DNA of 36,197 nt, from positions 1 through 36,197 of the forward strand of contig CAJFPF010000030.1 in the NCBI GenBank assembly GCA_904398655.1, in the 5' to 3' direction. Position numbers and translations under genes: made by a program. Positions 23,701 to 32,338 of this stretch are shown here, piece after piece (positions within the stretch are counted from its first letter, which is position 1; every line of letters starts with the position of its first letter). The DNA is from an uncultured Anaerotruncus sp. Lineage in GTDB: Bacteria; Bacillota; Clostridia; Oscillospirales; Ruminococcaceae. The notes beneath the pieces are model-generated. The model saw only the letters and a list, made by a program, of their open reading frames with translations, did no database searches and was not told where the DNA came from.

Positions 23701-23750
23701 CGGGAAAAGCGTGTAAAATTTAGGTAAAAAATCGTATTTTACATTTTCCG
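23701..23750. other. Extended imperfect inverted repeat upstream of ppk1
   Basis: GTAAAAT (23713-23719) and ATTTTAC (23736-23742) are exact inverted copies. The similarity continues outwards (CGGGAAAA on the left, TTTTCCG on the right). It lies about 25 bp upstream of the ppk1 -35 and could be a regulator site. The rest of the gap 23541-23793 shows no gene. Confidence 0.35.
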
Positions 23751-23793
23751 AGGGTGTGGTCCCCTCTTTTAATATGGATCTCATACACAAGCA

Positions 23794-23832
23794 AAGATAA
23801 ATGCCCCAGTTTTTCACTGGGGCATTTATCTT
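23794..23832 (-). terminator. Terminator of the glycosyltransferase gene
   Basis: A 17-bp perfect stem (23794-23810 with 23816-23832) and a five-base loop, just after the stop codon at 23842 on the minus strand. Confidence 0.75.
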
Positions 23833-23841
23833 CAACTGACT

Positions 23842-25086
23842 TTATCGCAATAAAGAGATATCCGAAAGTTTCAATTTGCGCGTATGGCGGATCTCTTCCC
23901 AAGAGGTACAGCGTTTAAATAGGCAGAGCAGGTTAATTGGAATCCAGCTGGTAATAAACAGCCAATATCCCATAGTCCCCTTTAACATTTTTAAACTACT
24001 CTTTCCTTCCGCAATTACAACTGCCACCGCCAAAGCGGTTCCTATCACAAAAGAGATGTTCAGAGAGAGCAACAGACGCCCCCAAAGAATCCCCTCAGAG
24101 AACAGTCCCTGTTGAACTGCCAACAGGTTCAGCTGAAATCCCAGCAGAAGGGACACCACATACATCATCTGCATAAATGGCGCCAGGAAAAAGAGCATTT
24201 GATCCAGGCAAACAGCTCTTCTCTCCCGGAGGAACGTCCGGGTCAATGGGACAAAATATCGCACAAACCCCTGCAGCAGTCCGGTGGACCACCTTTTGCG
24301 CTGCTTCCAGGACTGGGCAAAAGAGAGCGGTTGCTCGTCATAAGTAATTGCCTGGGGTACCCATTCCACCCGCACTCCTCTCAGAATACACTGTGTGGAA
24401 AATTCAATATCCTCTGTCATGGTGTAAGTACGCCAGCCCTTCATCTCACGTAAGAGGCTAGTGGATACCATAAACCCGCTTCCGTTGATGATTGCTGACA
24501 GCCCCAGGGCGCTTCTGCTACGGCTATACAGTCGGTTCACCATCCAGTAGTAGATGGAGTAACAGCCGGATACCCAACTGTCGTGTGGGTTTTTGCTGTC
24601 CCGATATCCCTGAGCGACACGGGCCCCCTGACAGAGCGCGTTATTCATCTGTTGGAGGAAGTCTGGGTGTACCAGATTGTCCGCGTCAAAGATGCAAATC
24701 GCGTCCCAGTCCTCCTTTAACAGGGTCCGAAATACCTGCCGCAACACGTCACCCTTGGAACGTACAGGAAGAGTGCAGTCATAGATCCGCGCGCCCGCCT
24801 GTTGGGCCACAAGGCGTGTATCATCCGTGCAATTGTTTGGGGCCACAATCACCTGATAGAGCTCTTTGGGATAGTTTTGCCGCTGCAAAGTTTCAACCAG
24901 CTGTCCGATGACCTCCTGTTCATTGCGGGCGGCTACTACAACCGCAATCTTTTTTCGCGGTGGTGCGGCAGCCCATCGCTTTTGTGAGCGTAAGGAAAAG
25001 AGTGCCACGCCAAAATAATAACAGCTATATGCAATCAAGATCAGCTGGAGCCCCCAGGATACGGCTGTTAAAAATTTGTACATCAT
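23842..25086 (-). CDS. Membrane glycosyltransferase, family 2 (processive type)
   Basis: The 414-residue product has an N-terminal membrane helix (about 8-30) and a GT-A domain (48-275). Its motifs are VVVAARNEQEVIGQLV, the metal-binding FDADN, the acceptor-site TEDIEF and QRKRW. Together these make the D, D, D, Q..RW pattern of cellulose/chitin/poly-GlcNAc synthase-like enzymes. Three to four membrane helices follow (about 290-400). It would polymerise or transfer sugars from a nucleotide sugar at the membrane. The product is unknown. It has its own promoter and terminator and no obvious partner gene, which is unusual for exopolysaccharide synthases. Confidence 0.88.
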   Translation of the reverse strand: MMYKFLTAVSWGLQLILIAYSCYYFGVALFSLRSQKRWAAAPPRKKIAVVVAARNEQEVIGQLVETLQRQNYPKELYQVIVAPNNCTDDTRLVAQQAGARIYDCTLPVRSKGDVLRQVFRTLLKEDWDAICIFDADNLVHPDFLQQMNNALCQGARVAQGYRDSKNPHDSWVSGCYSIYYWMVNRLYSRSRSALGLSAIINGSGFMVSTSLLREMKGWRTYTMTEDIEFSTQCILRGVRVEWVPQAITYDEQPLSFAQSWKQRKRWSTGLLQGFVRYFVPLTRTFLRERRAVCLDQMLFFLAPFMQMMYVVSLLLGFQLNLLAVQQGLFSEGILWGRLLLSLNISFVIGTALAVAVVIAEGKSSLKMLKGTMGYWLFITSWIPINLLCLFKRCTSWEEIRHTRKLKLSDISLLR

Positions 25087-25149
25087 CCCTACCTCCAGTT
25101 TCCAGTGTATTTTTGTATTATGTGTACTAGTTTATATAGTACAGATATT

Positions 25150-25177
25150 ATTATAGCAGATCATCGTAAAATTTCAA
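25150..25177 (-). promoter_or_regulatory. Promoter of the glycosyltransferase gene
   Basis: On the minus strand TTGAAA (25177-25172) and TATAAT (25155-25150) are 16 bp apart. The early leader can form a small hairpin from TGTACT and AGTACA (25121-25142). Confidence 0.65.
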
Positions 25178-25372
25178 GTGTTTTTTGTAACTCCTATCAA
25201 AAAAACGACATAAAAATTGTAAAAACTTCAAGAATGCCTTTCCTCGAGAAAAAATATGGCTCATCCCATTTGATGTGAAATGTCTGAGAAAGGCGTAGCG
25301 GATTTATCCATCCCATGGTATACTGGAATCTGTACGGGGAAAAGCCCTCTACAGAAATGGCTTGAGGAGGCG

Positions 25373-26359
25373 ATGCTCTTTATGAACCGCAAGGTAAGAG
25401 AAAATTATGGACAATTAGCGCTACAGACAGGACTCCAATTGGATGAAGAGGACGGTTGTCTTTATGGGCAAGTAAATGGCTTTCAAGTGACCGCCTATGC
25501 CCAAAATCCCTCCTACCCCTACCTACTTACGCTGGCGATGTCGGCGCAGCGGCCGGACGGTCCACTCACCAAGGAGGAGATCAAACAATTCCAAGGCGCC
25601 CATAAACAGGTGGCGGCGCTCAATCAAAAAGGCTTTTTTATCACATCGACGCTCAAAAACACCTTAACTGGACGCCAGGAGGTCCTTCAAGAACGATTTT
25701 CCAATGCTTTGCAGGACTTGACACAATTCCTACGAAATTTAGGATTTCAAAACAGTTGCCAAGCCTGCGGTGCAAAGGGTGATACCCTTGCCTGCTATGT
25801 CTCCGGTGGATATCTCCAACTCTGTTCGCAATGTTTTTCTTCCATACAACAGAATAAAACGCTTATGCAGGCACAGCTGGGACAAAGGCGGGAAAATCCT
25901 ATCGGCGGTTTTGTTGGAGCACTCTTAGGGACTCTTATCGGGGTTGTCTGCATTATTCTCTTGAGCCAGCTTGGCTATGTTGCCGCAATTTCAGGGGTAA
26001 TTATGGCGGTCTGTGCCTTAAAAGGGTATGAGCTGTTGGGAGGTAAGCTCTCCAAAAAAGGGATTGTCATCAGCCTGATCCTGATGTTGGTGATGACCTT
26101 TGTGGGCGATCGGATCGACTGGGCAATTATAGTCTCTCGGGGATTGGAATTGGATTTGATCTCCTCCTTCCGTTCCATTTCTCTGCTGATGGAGGAACGG
26201 ATCATTGAACCATCCTCCTATTGGGGCAATCTAATCCTTCTATATCTCTTCCTGCTGTTAGGCGCAATTCCTACCATCATTTCTACCTTGAAAAACGCTC
26301 AGAATCAGGGGAAAATTTATCGTCTAGGCCAAAGCCATAACATTTCAAGTGGAATATAA
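25373..26359 (+). CDS. Zinc-ribbon membrane protein of unknown function
   Basis: About 328 residues. The N-terminal soluble part (about 1-115) is followed by two CxxC pairs (CQACGAKGD and CSQCF, about 125-160) that look like a zinc ribbon. Four to five membrane helices come next (NPIGGFVGALLGTLIGVVCI, SGVIMAVCALKGYELL, GIVISLILMLVMTFVG, and a last one LILLYLFLLLGAIPTII). I do not recognise a named family. GAGGAGG lies just before ATG 25373, and a second ATG at 25382 has better spacing, so the start is uncertain by three codons. The frame extends upstream to 25280 without a binding site. It is a single gene with a terminator. Confidence 0.7.
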   Translation: MLFMNRKVRENYGQLALQTGLQLDEEDGCLYGQVNGFQVTAYAQNPSYPYLLTLAMSAQRPDGPLTKEEIKQFQGAHKQVAALNQKGFFITSTLKNTLTGRQEVLQERFSNALQDLTQFLRNLGFQNSCQACGAKGDTLACYVSGGYLQLCSQCFSSIQQNKTLMQAQLGQRRENPIGGFVGALLGTLIGVVCIILLSQLGYVAAISGVIMAVCALKGYELLGGKLSKKGIVISLILMLVMTFVGDRIDWAIIVSRGLELDLISSFRSISLLMEERIIEPSSYWGNLILLYLFLLLGAIPTIISTLKNAQNQGKIYRLGQSHNISSGI

Positions 26360-26364
26360 AATGG

Positions 26365-26405
26365 GATATAAAAAGAGAGGGCTTAAAGCCCTCTCTTTTT
26401 ATATC
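26365..26405. terminator. Bidirectional terminator between the zinc-ribbon gene and hppA
   Basis: A long stem GATATAAAAAGAGAGGGCTT with its complement around 26385, with T-runs on both strands. The two genes converge here. Confidence 0.8.
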
Positions 26406-26414
26406 TCATAGAAA

Positions 26415-28394
26415 TTAACGCAGGAACAGAGGCAGGAAAACCACAGAAACAATGGTCATCAGCTTGATCAAAATATTGATGGAAGGACCGGAGGTATCCT
26501 TGAAGGGATCGCCTACTGTATCACCCACCACTGCGGCTTTATGGGGATCGGAACCTTTGCCGCCGTGAGCGCCGCCCTCGATGTACTTTTTCGCGTTGTC
26601 CCAAGCGCCGCCAGCATTGGACATCATAATCGCCAGCAACACGCCGGTGACCAGAGAGCCCGCCAGCAGGCCGCCCAAGGCCTCCACGCCTAACACCAGA
26701 CCCACTATAATCGGAGAGACGACTGCCAGCAGACCAGGGACGATCATCTCTTTCAGGGCCGCAGAAGTGGAGATATCTACACAGCGCGCGTAATCAGGCT
26801 TATCTGTACCCTCCATGATCTTCGGGTTCGCCTTGAACTGACGGCGGACCTCCTCAATCATCTGGAAGGCAGCTTTACCCACCGAACGCATGGTGAGAGC
26901 GGAAAATAGGAAGGGCAGCATGCCGCCGATCAACAGACCAGCCACCACCATGGGATCCAACAGATCGATCTTGGAAAGGCTGGCAATTTGAGAGTAGGAG
27001 ACAAACAGGGCCAACGCGGTCAAAGCGGCAGAGCCAATGGCAAACCCTTTGCCCACCGCAGCAGTGGTATTCCCCACCGCATCCAGCTTGTCTGTGATCT
27101 CACGAACACTCTCCGGCAGTTCGGACATCTCTGCAATGCCGCCGGCGTTGTCGGACACAGGACCATAGGCGTCCACCGCAATCGTGATACCAGCGGTGGA
27201 GAGCATTCCTACAGCCGCCAAAGCAATTCCGTACAGGTCAAAGGCAAAATATGCACCAATGATGCCCACAGCGATGAGGATCATCGGCCAAACAGTGGAG
27301 AGCATCCCCACAGCAAATCCGTCAATAATGCAGGTAGCGGGTCCCGTTTCGCACTGTTTCGCAATGTCCTTTACTGGTTTATAATCCGAAGAGGTATACC
27401 GCTCGGTGATCGCGCCAATGGCCACGCCGATGACAAGGCCAATCACCACAGAAATAAACGCCCGCAGGTCGCCAAATAGACCTTTGCTCAAGAAGAAGGA
27501 GGCCACTACCACAATGGCACCACTGATATAGGTGCCCAGATTGAGAGATTTCGCAGGGTTCTGGGTGTCACCCCGTCCCACCATAAACACCGCAATGATG
27601 GAAGCCAAAATACCAATGGCAGCCAAAGCCAGGGGGAACAAAGAACCCACCACCGGCTCCGGGTCGGAAAGGGTCACCGCCAGCGTGATCGCAGAGATGA
27701 TCGCGCCCACATAGGACTCAAACAGGTCGGAACCCATGCCGGCCACGTCGCCCACATTATCGCCCACATTGTCCGCGATGACCGCAGGATTTCGAGGGTC
27801 GTCCTCCGGAATCCCAGCCTCCACTTTGCCCACCAGGTCAGCTCCCACGTCCGCAGCTTTGGTATAGATACCGCCGCCCACACGGCCAAACAGTGCGATA
27901 GAGGAAGCACCCAAGCCAAAGCCGGTCAGCTTGCTGGCATTTTCCACGCCTAACACGACTGCTAGCGCCCCTACGCCCAGCACACCCAAGCCAACCACGC
28001 ACAGGCCCATGACGGCGCCTCCGCGGAAAGCCACTTTCAGTGCATGGGACATCCCGCGCTCTTGGGCAGCAGCGGCTGTACGCACGTTGGCACTGGTAGC
28101 AGTGCGCATTCCAAAGTAGCCAGCTAGCACAGAAAACGCCGCGCCAAGAAGGAAACAGCCAGCGGTCGGCAGGTCGATGGCAAAGGTGAGCAGCAGGAAC
28201 ATCACAATTACAAAGATGATGATGGTCCGATACTCACGCATCAGGAACGCCATGGCACCCTCGCGAATGTAAGAAGAAATTTCCTGCATCCGTGGGGTTC
28301 CTGTCCCATTGCGGTTGATCCAGGTGGATAGCCACCATGCGCAGAGCAGCGCCACCGCTCCTATCAGTGGTGCTACATAGTATAAGGTTTCCAT
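26415..28394 (-). CDS. hppA: Membrane-bound ion-pumping pyrophosphatase
   Basis: The 659-residue polytopic protein couples hydrolysis of pyrophosphate to export of H+ or Na+. The substrate loop has [41 protein letters not shown] and, near the C terminus, [14 protein letters not shown] and [19 protein letters not shown]. The stretch [14 protein letters not shown] has Ala where K+-independent enzymes have Lys, which points to the K+-dependent class. Whether H+ or Na+ is pumped cannot be decided. It has its own strong promoter. Pyrophosphate from polymer synthesis in this neighbourhood could feed it. Confidence 0.96.
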   Translation of the reverse strand: METLYYVAPLIGAVALLCAWWLSTWINRNGTGTPRMQEISSYIREGAMAFLMREYRTIIIFVIVMFLLLTFAIDLPTAGCFLLGAAFSVLAGYFGMRTATSANVRTAAAAQERGMSHALKVAFRGGAVMGLCVVGLGVLGVGALAVVLGVENASKLTGFGLGASSIALFGRVGGGIYTKAADVGADLVGKVEAGIPEDDPRNPAVIADNVGDNVGDVAGMGSDLFESYVGAIISAITLAVTLSDPEPVVGSLFPLALAAIGILASIIAVFMVGRGDTQNPAKSLNLGTYISGAIVVVASFFLSKGLFGDLRAFISVVIGLVIGVAIGAITERYTSSDYKPVKDIAKQCETGPATCIIDGFAVGMLSTVWPMILIAVGIIGAYFAFDLYGIALAAVGMLSTAGITIAVDAYGPVSDNAGGIAEMSELPESVREITDKLDAVGNTTAAVGKGFAIGSAALTALALFVSYSQIASLSKIDLLDPMVVAGLLIGGMLPFLFSALTMRSVGKAAFQMIEEVRRQFKANPKIMEGTDKPDYARCVDISTSAALKEMIVPGLLAVVSPIIVGLVLGVEALGGLLAGSLVTGVLLAIMMSNAGGAWDNAKKYIEGGAHGGKGSDPHKAAVVGDTVGDPFKDTSGPSINILIKLMTIVSVVFLPLFLR

Positions 28395-28435
28395 TGATTT
28401 TTCCCTCCAACTTTTTTTCTCTCAAGTCATTTTGC

Positions 28436-28498
28436 AACATACAATTTTTGTAATTGCATGTATGTTTTTATTATAAATCTAGTCCTCCATTTGGTCAA
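28436..28498 (-). promoter_or_regulatory. hppA: hppA promoter and leader hairpin
   Basis: On the minus strand TTGACC (28498-28493) and TATAAT (28475-28470) are 17 bp apart, a near-consensus promoter. The transcribed leader can fold on AACATACA and TGTATGTT (28436-28443 with 28459-28466). Confidence 0.75.
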
Positions 28499-28880
28499 CC
28501 AGATTTTTCACTTTTTTTGCACAAATTTGCCATCAAACTTTTGCTATTCTTCTAATTTTCCGCTATTCTGCCTTCTTTTACTTCAATTTTTGCAATTATC
28601 TAAAATATTTCCTGCATTTTTGAGCTTAACAAAAGACTTCTTATGTCCTTCCTAGGCTGTTTAACATAGATTATTGTATGTCAAAAATTCTATTTTTCCG
28701 ACATTATCTATAGTGGTATTGACCAAATTTCTTTTTCTTTTACAGAATGCGTATACTTTGTCTAATCCATCATGTATAATTTAGTTGTGTAGAGCTTGCA
28801 AGCCTTCCTCAATCTCTGCACAAACTTCACAAGACCATAGACAAAATAAACTGTTGATAATAGCAAAGGAGCGTTGGAAA
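28499..28880. other. AT-rich non-coding gap between hppA and prs
   Basis: No gene or structured RNA is recognisable. On the plus strand it is pyrimidine-rich to about 28660. A TATAAT (28775-28780) without a good -35 is the likely -10 for prs, giving a leader of about 95 bases. Confidence 0.5.
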
Positions 28881-30038
28881 ATGTCAGCTATGATTGAAGC
28901 GGAGGAAATTTTCCGATCCAGAGAGCATGTTGCTGAATTGGGAATGATTGTGGCCGAGGGAGCTAAGGAGTTGGCCCAAAAAATCGACGCCCATCTGGTA
29001 AAGTGGGCTGCTGGTAGCCCCCAAGCGAAGGACAGCTTCATCATTGAAAGCGAGTGCCCCAGGTTCTCTTCCGGTGACGGCAAAGGATTGATCCGGTCAA
29101 CTGTCCGGGGAGATGACCTCTTCTTCATTGTGGACATGGGCAACTACAGTTGCAAATACAACATCTTCGGCCATCAAAACTGCATGTCCCCCGACGACCA
29201 TTATCAAGATCTAAAGCGTCTTATACAAGCGGCGGGAGGTAAGGCCCACCGGATCACTGTAATCTCCCCCATGCTCTATGGTAGCCGCCAGCATCGCCGC
29301 AACTATCGGGAATCGTTGGACTGTGCGGTAGCGCTTCAAGAGCTCCAGCACATGGGAGTGTCCAACATTGTCACCTTCGATGCTCATGACCCCCGGGTGG
29401 CTAATGCGGTCCCCCTGATGGGATTCGACAACGTCACACCCTCCTACCAGGTACTGAAAGCACTCCTGCGAGATGTCCCCGATATCCAACTGGACCGGAA
29501 CCATTTGATGGTGGTTTCTCCCGATGAGGGCGCGATGCATCGTAACATGTTCTATGCCTCCGTATTGGAGATCGATTTGGGAATGTTTTATAAGCGTCGG
29601 GACTACGCCCGCGTAGTCAATGGACGAAATCCTATCATTGCCCATGAATACTTGGGATCCTCCGTGGAGGGCAAGGACATCTTCATTGCGGATGACATCA
29701 TCTCTTCCGGGGAATCCATGCTGGAGGTAGCGGCTGAACTGAAAAAGCGCCATGCGCGCCGGATCTTCCCCTATGCCACCTACACGATCTTTACCAACGG
29801 TTTGGATTCCTTTGACAAGGCTTATCAAGAAGGTCTGATCGACGGCGTATTTGGCACCAACCTCACCTATCTTTCCCCTGAGCTACTTCGTCGGGAGTGG
29901 TTCCATGAGGTGGATGTCTCCAAATATATTGCCTATTTCATCGCCGCCATCAACCACGATATCTCGGTAAGCTCTATTATTGATCCCCACGAGAAGATTA
30001 AGCAGATGTTGGCAAAGCGTGCTCAACAACAGGGCTGA
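28881..30038 (+). CDS. prs: Ribose-phosphate pyrophosphokinase, long clostridial form
   Basis: The 385-residue product makes PRPP from ribose-5-phosphate and ATP for nucleotide, His and Trp synthesis. It has the GSRQHRRNYRES region, the VTFDAHDPRVANAVP block, VVSPDEGAMHR, and the PRPP-binding signature IFIADDIISSGESM. It is longer than the usual 310-320 residues. The extra N-terminal helical stretch and internal differences match the divergent PRPP synthetases seen in Clostridia. The ATG at 28881 follows AAGGAG by ten bases and is preferred over an upstream start at 28785. It is a single gene with a terminator. Confidence 0.9.
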   Translation: MSAMIEAEEIFRSREHVAELGMIVAEGAKELAQKIDAHLVKWAAGSPQAKDSFIIESECPRFSSGDGKGLIRSTVRGDDLFFIVDMGNYSCKYNIFGHQNCMSPDDHYQDLKRLIQAAGGKAHRITVISPMLYGSRQHRRNYRESLDCAVALQELQHMGVSNIVTFDAHDPRVANAVPLMGFDNVTPSYQVLKALLRDVPDIQLDRNHLMVVSPDEGAMHRNMFYASVLEIDLGMFYKRRDYARVVNGRNPIIAHEYLGSSVEGKDIFIADDIISSGESMLEVAAELKKRHARRIFPYATYTIFTNGLDSFDKAYQEGLIDGVFGTNLTYLSPELLRREWFHEVDVSKYIAYFIAAINHDISVSSIIDPHEKIKQMLAKRAQQQG

Positions 30039-30043
30039 TATTG

Positions 30044-30090
30044 TTCTATAAAAAAGAAAGGCCTTTTTGAGGCCTTTCTTTTTTATAGAA
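30044..30090. terminator. Bidirectional terminator after prs
   Basis: A 21-bp perfect stem (30044-30064 with 30070-30090), loop TTTTG, with A/T runs for both convergent genes. Confidence 0.85.
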
Positions 30091-30109
30091 TTAAATCGGA
30101 AAATCTGTG

Positions 30110-31309
30110 TCAATCCTCTTCGGGAATGACATAAACATACACTCGATCGGTGACTGTATCATAGCGGCTGGTGTCATCCGGGGTGAACTTGATCTGATAT
30201 TGATGACGGCCGGTGCTGTCAAAACGACCACTCTGGGTGAAGCGGACCTTGCCATCCACCTCGTTGCCGTTCTCGTCCTCTGCCCAGATGAAATCATCCA
30301 GGTCATCGTTCAAGGAACTGATGCTGTCACCTTCATTGGCAATGAGGCCATCCCCTTCGCCATCCCGGTTATCCTCCGCATCGTCCAGTCCACAGAGAGT
30401 CAGTTCCCCATAGGAGCCATCCAAATAGACCTGGATGCTGCCAGAGGTATTTTGGTAGTCGGGATCATCCGGCACAAAAGTAAAATTATACTTGCCGTCT
30501 TTGGAGGCAGTGCTGCCAGGGGAACGCCACCGGCAAGTTCCAGAGACACTGTCCCCAGTCGCCGTATCATATGCCTCCACATTATCATTGAGTTCATCTT
30601 CAATTTTCGAGAGATTTACCGAGCTGTCATCCACTTGAATTGGAGTGGTGCGCAGGCGCAGTTTCCCAGAGGGGGTGGACTGGGTGCTCTGAGAGGTTGT
30701 GGGAAGTTTTGTAGTAGAAGCGGGTTTTTTCACCGTGGTGGAGCTGGAAACACCGGGAGTGGCGGTCGCAGCTGTGCCTGCGGCAGTGGTCGTTACCTTC
30801 GCTTGGGTATCGGTCACATTGCGGCGGGTGATCTTGGCGCTGCCCGCAATGGAAACCGTTGCGCTGTCGGACACATTCAAAGTCCCCACATTCCCATTGA
30901 TGGCCACAGGATTCGGAGTTGCCACCGTCATGGTGGTCACCGTACTGCCAGAGGAAAGGTTCACAGCAATAGCGTCCTCCAGGCTCTGATTCAATGTCAA
31001 GCTGGCCAAGGTTCCGCTCACTTGGAGGCTATTTTGGTCTCCCAGGGAAAAGCTACGAGCTTTGCCGGTACTATCAGTAAAATTCACCAACAGGGAACCG
31101 GTAGTGGCACTGGTGGAAAGGGTGAGCCGAGAATCCTTAGAAGTCACAGAGGTGGTGGCTACGCCATTTTTCACGAAAGAGACCACGCCGTCCTGTACCG
31201 AGACGGAAAAGGGGGTAGAGGTTGTAGCCGCGCTGGCGGCCGCAGCCATACTGAAAGTGATGGCAGAAGCAGCAGCCAAAGAGACCACTTTTTTCCAACT
31301 GTTTCTCAT
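30110..31309 (-). CDS. Secreted surface protein with two Ig-like modules
   Basis: The 399-residue product has a classical signal peptide (KKVVSLAAASAITFSMAAAASA). Next is a Ser/Thr/Val-rich region with short alternating repeats (about 30-165; LTLNQSLEDAI, VAINGNVGTLNVSDSATVSI) that suggests a beta-helix, and a Thr/Pro linker (170-215). Two related C-terminal beta modules follow, ending YNFTFVPDDPDYQNTSGSIQVY and YQIKFTPDDTSRYDTVTDRVYV (each given in part). The modules resemble bacterial Ig-like or MBG-type repeats. No sortase motif or S-layer domain is seen, so attachment is unclear. A TATAAT near 31375 lies upstream. Confidence 0.8.
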   Translation of the reverse strand: MRNSWKKVVSLAAASAITFSMAAAASAATTSTPFSVSVQDGVVSFVKNGVATTSVTSKDSRLTLSTSATTGSLLVNFTDSTGKARSFSLGDQNSLQVSGTLASLTLNQSLEDAIAVNLSSGSTVTTMTVATPNPVAINGNVGTLNVSDSATVSIAGSAKITRRNVTDTQAKVTTTAAGTAATATPGVSSSTTVKKPASTTKLPTTSQSTQSTPSGKLRLRTTPIQVDDSSVNLSKIEDELNDNVEAYDTATGDSVSGTCRWRSPGSTASKDGKYNFTFVPDDPDYQNTSGSIQVYLDGSYGELTLCGLDDAEDNRDGEGDGLIANEGDSISSLNDDLDDFIWAEDENGNEVDGKVRFTQSGRFDSTGRHQYQIKFTPDDTSRYDTVTDRVYVYVIPEED

Positions 31310-31463
31310 TGTTACGTCCTCTCTTCTCTTTAAAAATGTCGGATATGTGCCCCATACAGGCTGGATTTATTATACTCATTTTTTATAACGAAATCTATTA
31401 CCCAATTGCTTCAAAATTCTGAATAATTTATGATGAAAAAAATTTCTTGTCACATTTTGTCCT

Positions 31464-31886
31464 CTAATCGGTTTCCTTTCGGACAAATAAGTCCATCTCC
31501 TCCGTCATCCCAATGGGCTCCCCTGTATCGGTCCCACGGAAAAGTAGACTATCCTCCGAAGCCACATCAAAATAGATTAACTTTACATCATCTCCCAAGA
31601 ATCCGTCAAAATCCCGTTTCCCAACGGTTAGAACCACCTTTTGATCCTGGACGCTGTACTGCCCTGTGATCTGCCCCATGCTGGACAACAAATTGACTGT
31701 AAAGGTAAAGGAACCATCTGTGTCCAATTGCAAAGTTGGCCAATATTGTTCCTCCACAGTCCGATCTTGGTGAATATATTCCCCCGGATTCGCCTGGGGC
31801 GCCTGTTGAGAGATAGTTTGGGAAGTTTCGCCGCATCCAAAAAACAGCAGGAAAACCAGACCCATCGCCAATAGCGTACGCTTCAT
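31464..31886 (-). CDS. Small lipoprotein of unknown function
   Basis: The 140-residue product has a signal peptide with lipobox FFGC, a Gln/Ser-rich linker and a beta-rich domain (WPTLQLDTDGSFTFTVNLLSSMGQITGQY, seen in pieces). The pattern 'DGSFTFTVNL...GxYxxxDxKVVLTV' resembles small lipocalin-like or META-like Gram-positive lipoproteins. I cannot name a family or a function. It stands alone between the secreted protein gene and the glmS leader. Confidence 0.75.
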   Translation of the reverse strand: MKRTLLAMGLVFLLFFGCGETSQTISQQAPQANPGEYIHQDRTVEEQYWPTLQLDTDGSFTFTVNLLSSMGQITGQYSVQDQKVVLTVGKRDFDGFLGDDVKLIYFDVASEDSLLFRGTDTGEPIGMTEEMDLFVRKETD

Positions 31887-31985
31887 ATATGGGCCCCCTT
31901 TTTTCTTTATTTTACCATGCCCCGCAAAAATTGACCAGAGATTTCCAGTGGTTTTTCTTCGTCAGGCCGCATAAGGATAGACTGC

Positions 31986-32014
31986 TTGCGTTTTATGGCA
32001 GAGTTTGATAAAAT
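31986..32014 (+). promoter_or_regulatory. glmS: glmS promoter
   Basis: TTGCGT (31986-31991) and TAAAAT (32009-32014) are separated by 17 bp, about 90 bases before the ribozyme cleavage site. Confidence 0.6.
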
Positions 32015-32087
32015 GAAGAAAATACAAAGGAAAGGGGGCTTGTATCAATAGGATTCTCAAAATTTTAAGGAGAGGAGGAAATTGCGA

Positions 32088-32245
32088 CATCTTAAATCAC
32101 CAGAAGCGCCAGAACCGCCTAGGCGGTTGACGAGGTGGGAGGTTCATCGAAGTTTTCGGCGGGTACCTCTCCGTCACACTTCCTGACGCAGCCACTTTTA
32201 AAACTTTCGGGTAACCGGATCGACAGAGAGAGTGGCAGGAAGTAA
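32088..32245 (+). ncRNA. glmS ribozyme-riboswitch
   Basis: The conserved core is plain: AGCGCCAGAAC at 32105-32115, a stem CCGCCTAGGCGG, TTGACGAGGTGGGAGGTTCATCGA (in two pieces, 32128-32150), TTTCGGCGGGTACCTCTCCG, and downstream pairing elements up to AGTGGCAGGAAGT near 32243. Self-cleavage is expected between A32105 and G32106 when glucosamine-6-phosphate is bound, which leads to decay of the glmS message. The 3' limits are approximate. Confidence 0.93.
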
Positions 32246-32274
32246 AAATATTTGGACCTTATTCCCAGCTTTGT

Positions 32275-32321
32275 TCCGCGCGGCAGAGCAGGGTTTTTGA
32301 AATATAGTTTTGCCGCGCGGA
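32275..32321 (+). promoter_or_regulatory. GC-rich hairpin between the ribozyme and the glmS start
   Basis: TCCGCGCGGCA (32275-32285) and TGCCGCGCGGA (32311-32321) are perfect inverted 11-mers, extendable inward with wobble pairs. The right arm ends at the only purine-rich stretch (GGAGAAAG) before the start codon, so the stem could occlude ribosome binding. No T-run follows. Confidence 0.6.
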
Positions 32322-32338
32322 GAAAGTTGGCAGTTTTT

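Noticed and set aside
30107-31333. Long plus-strand open frame opposite the secreted protein gene
   Set aside because: Its sequence shows no protein family. The minus-strand frame has a signal peptide and repeated modules, and the plus-strand frame lies just after a bidirectional terminator.
32082-32186. Short TTG frame after GAGGAGG over the glmS ribozyme
   Set aside because: The spacing is only three bases and the sequence is explained by the ribozyme core.
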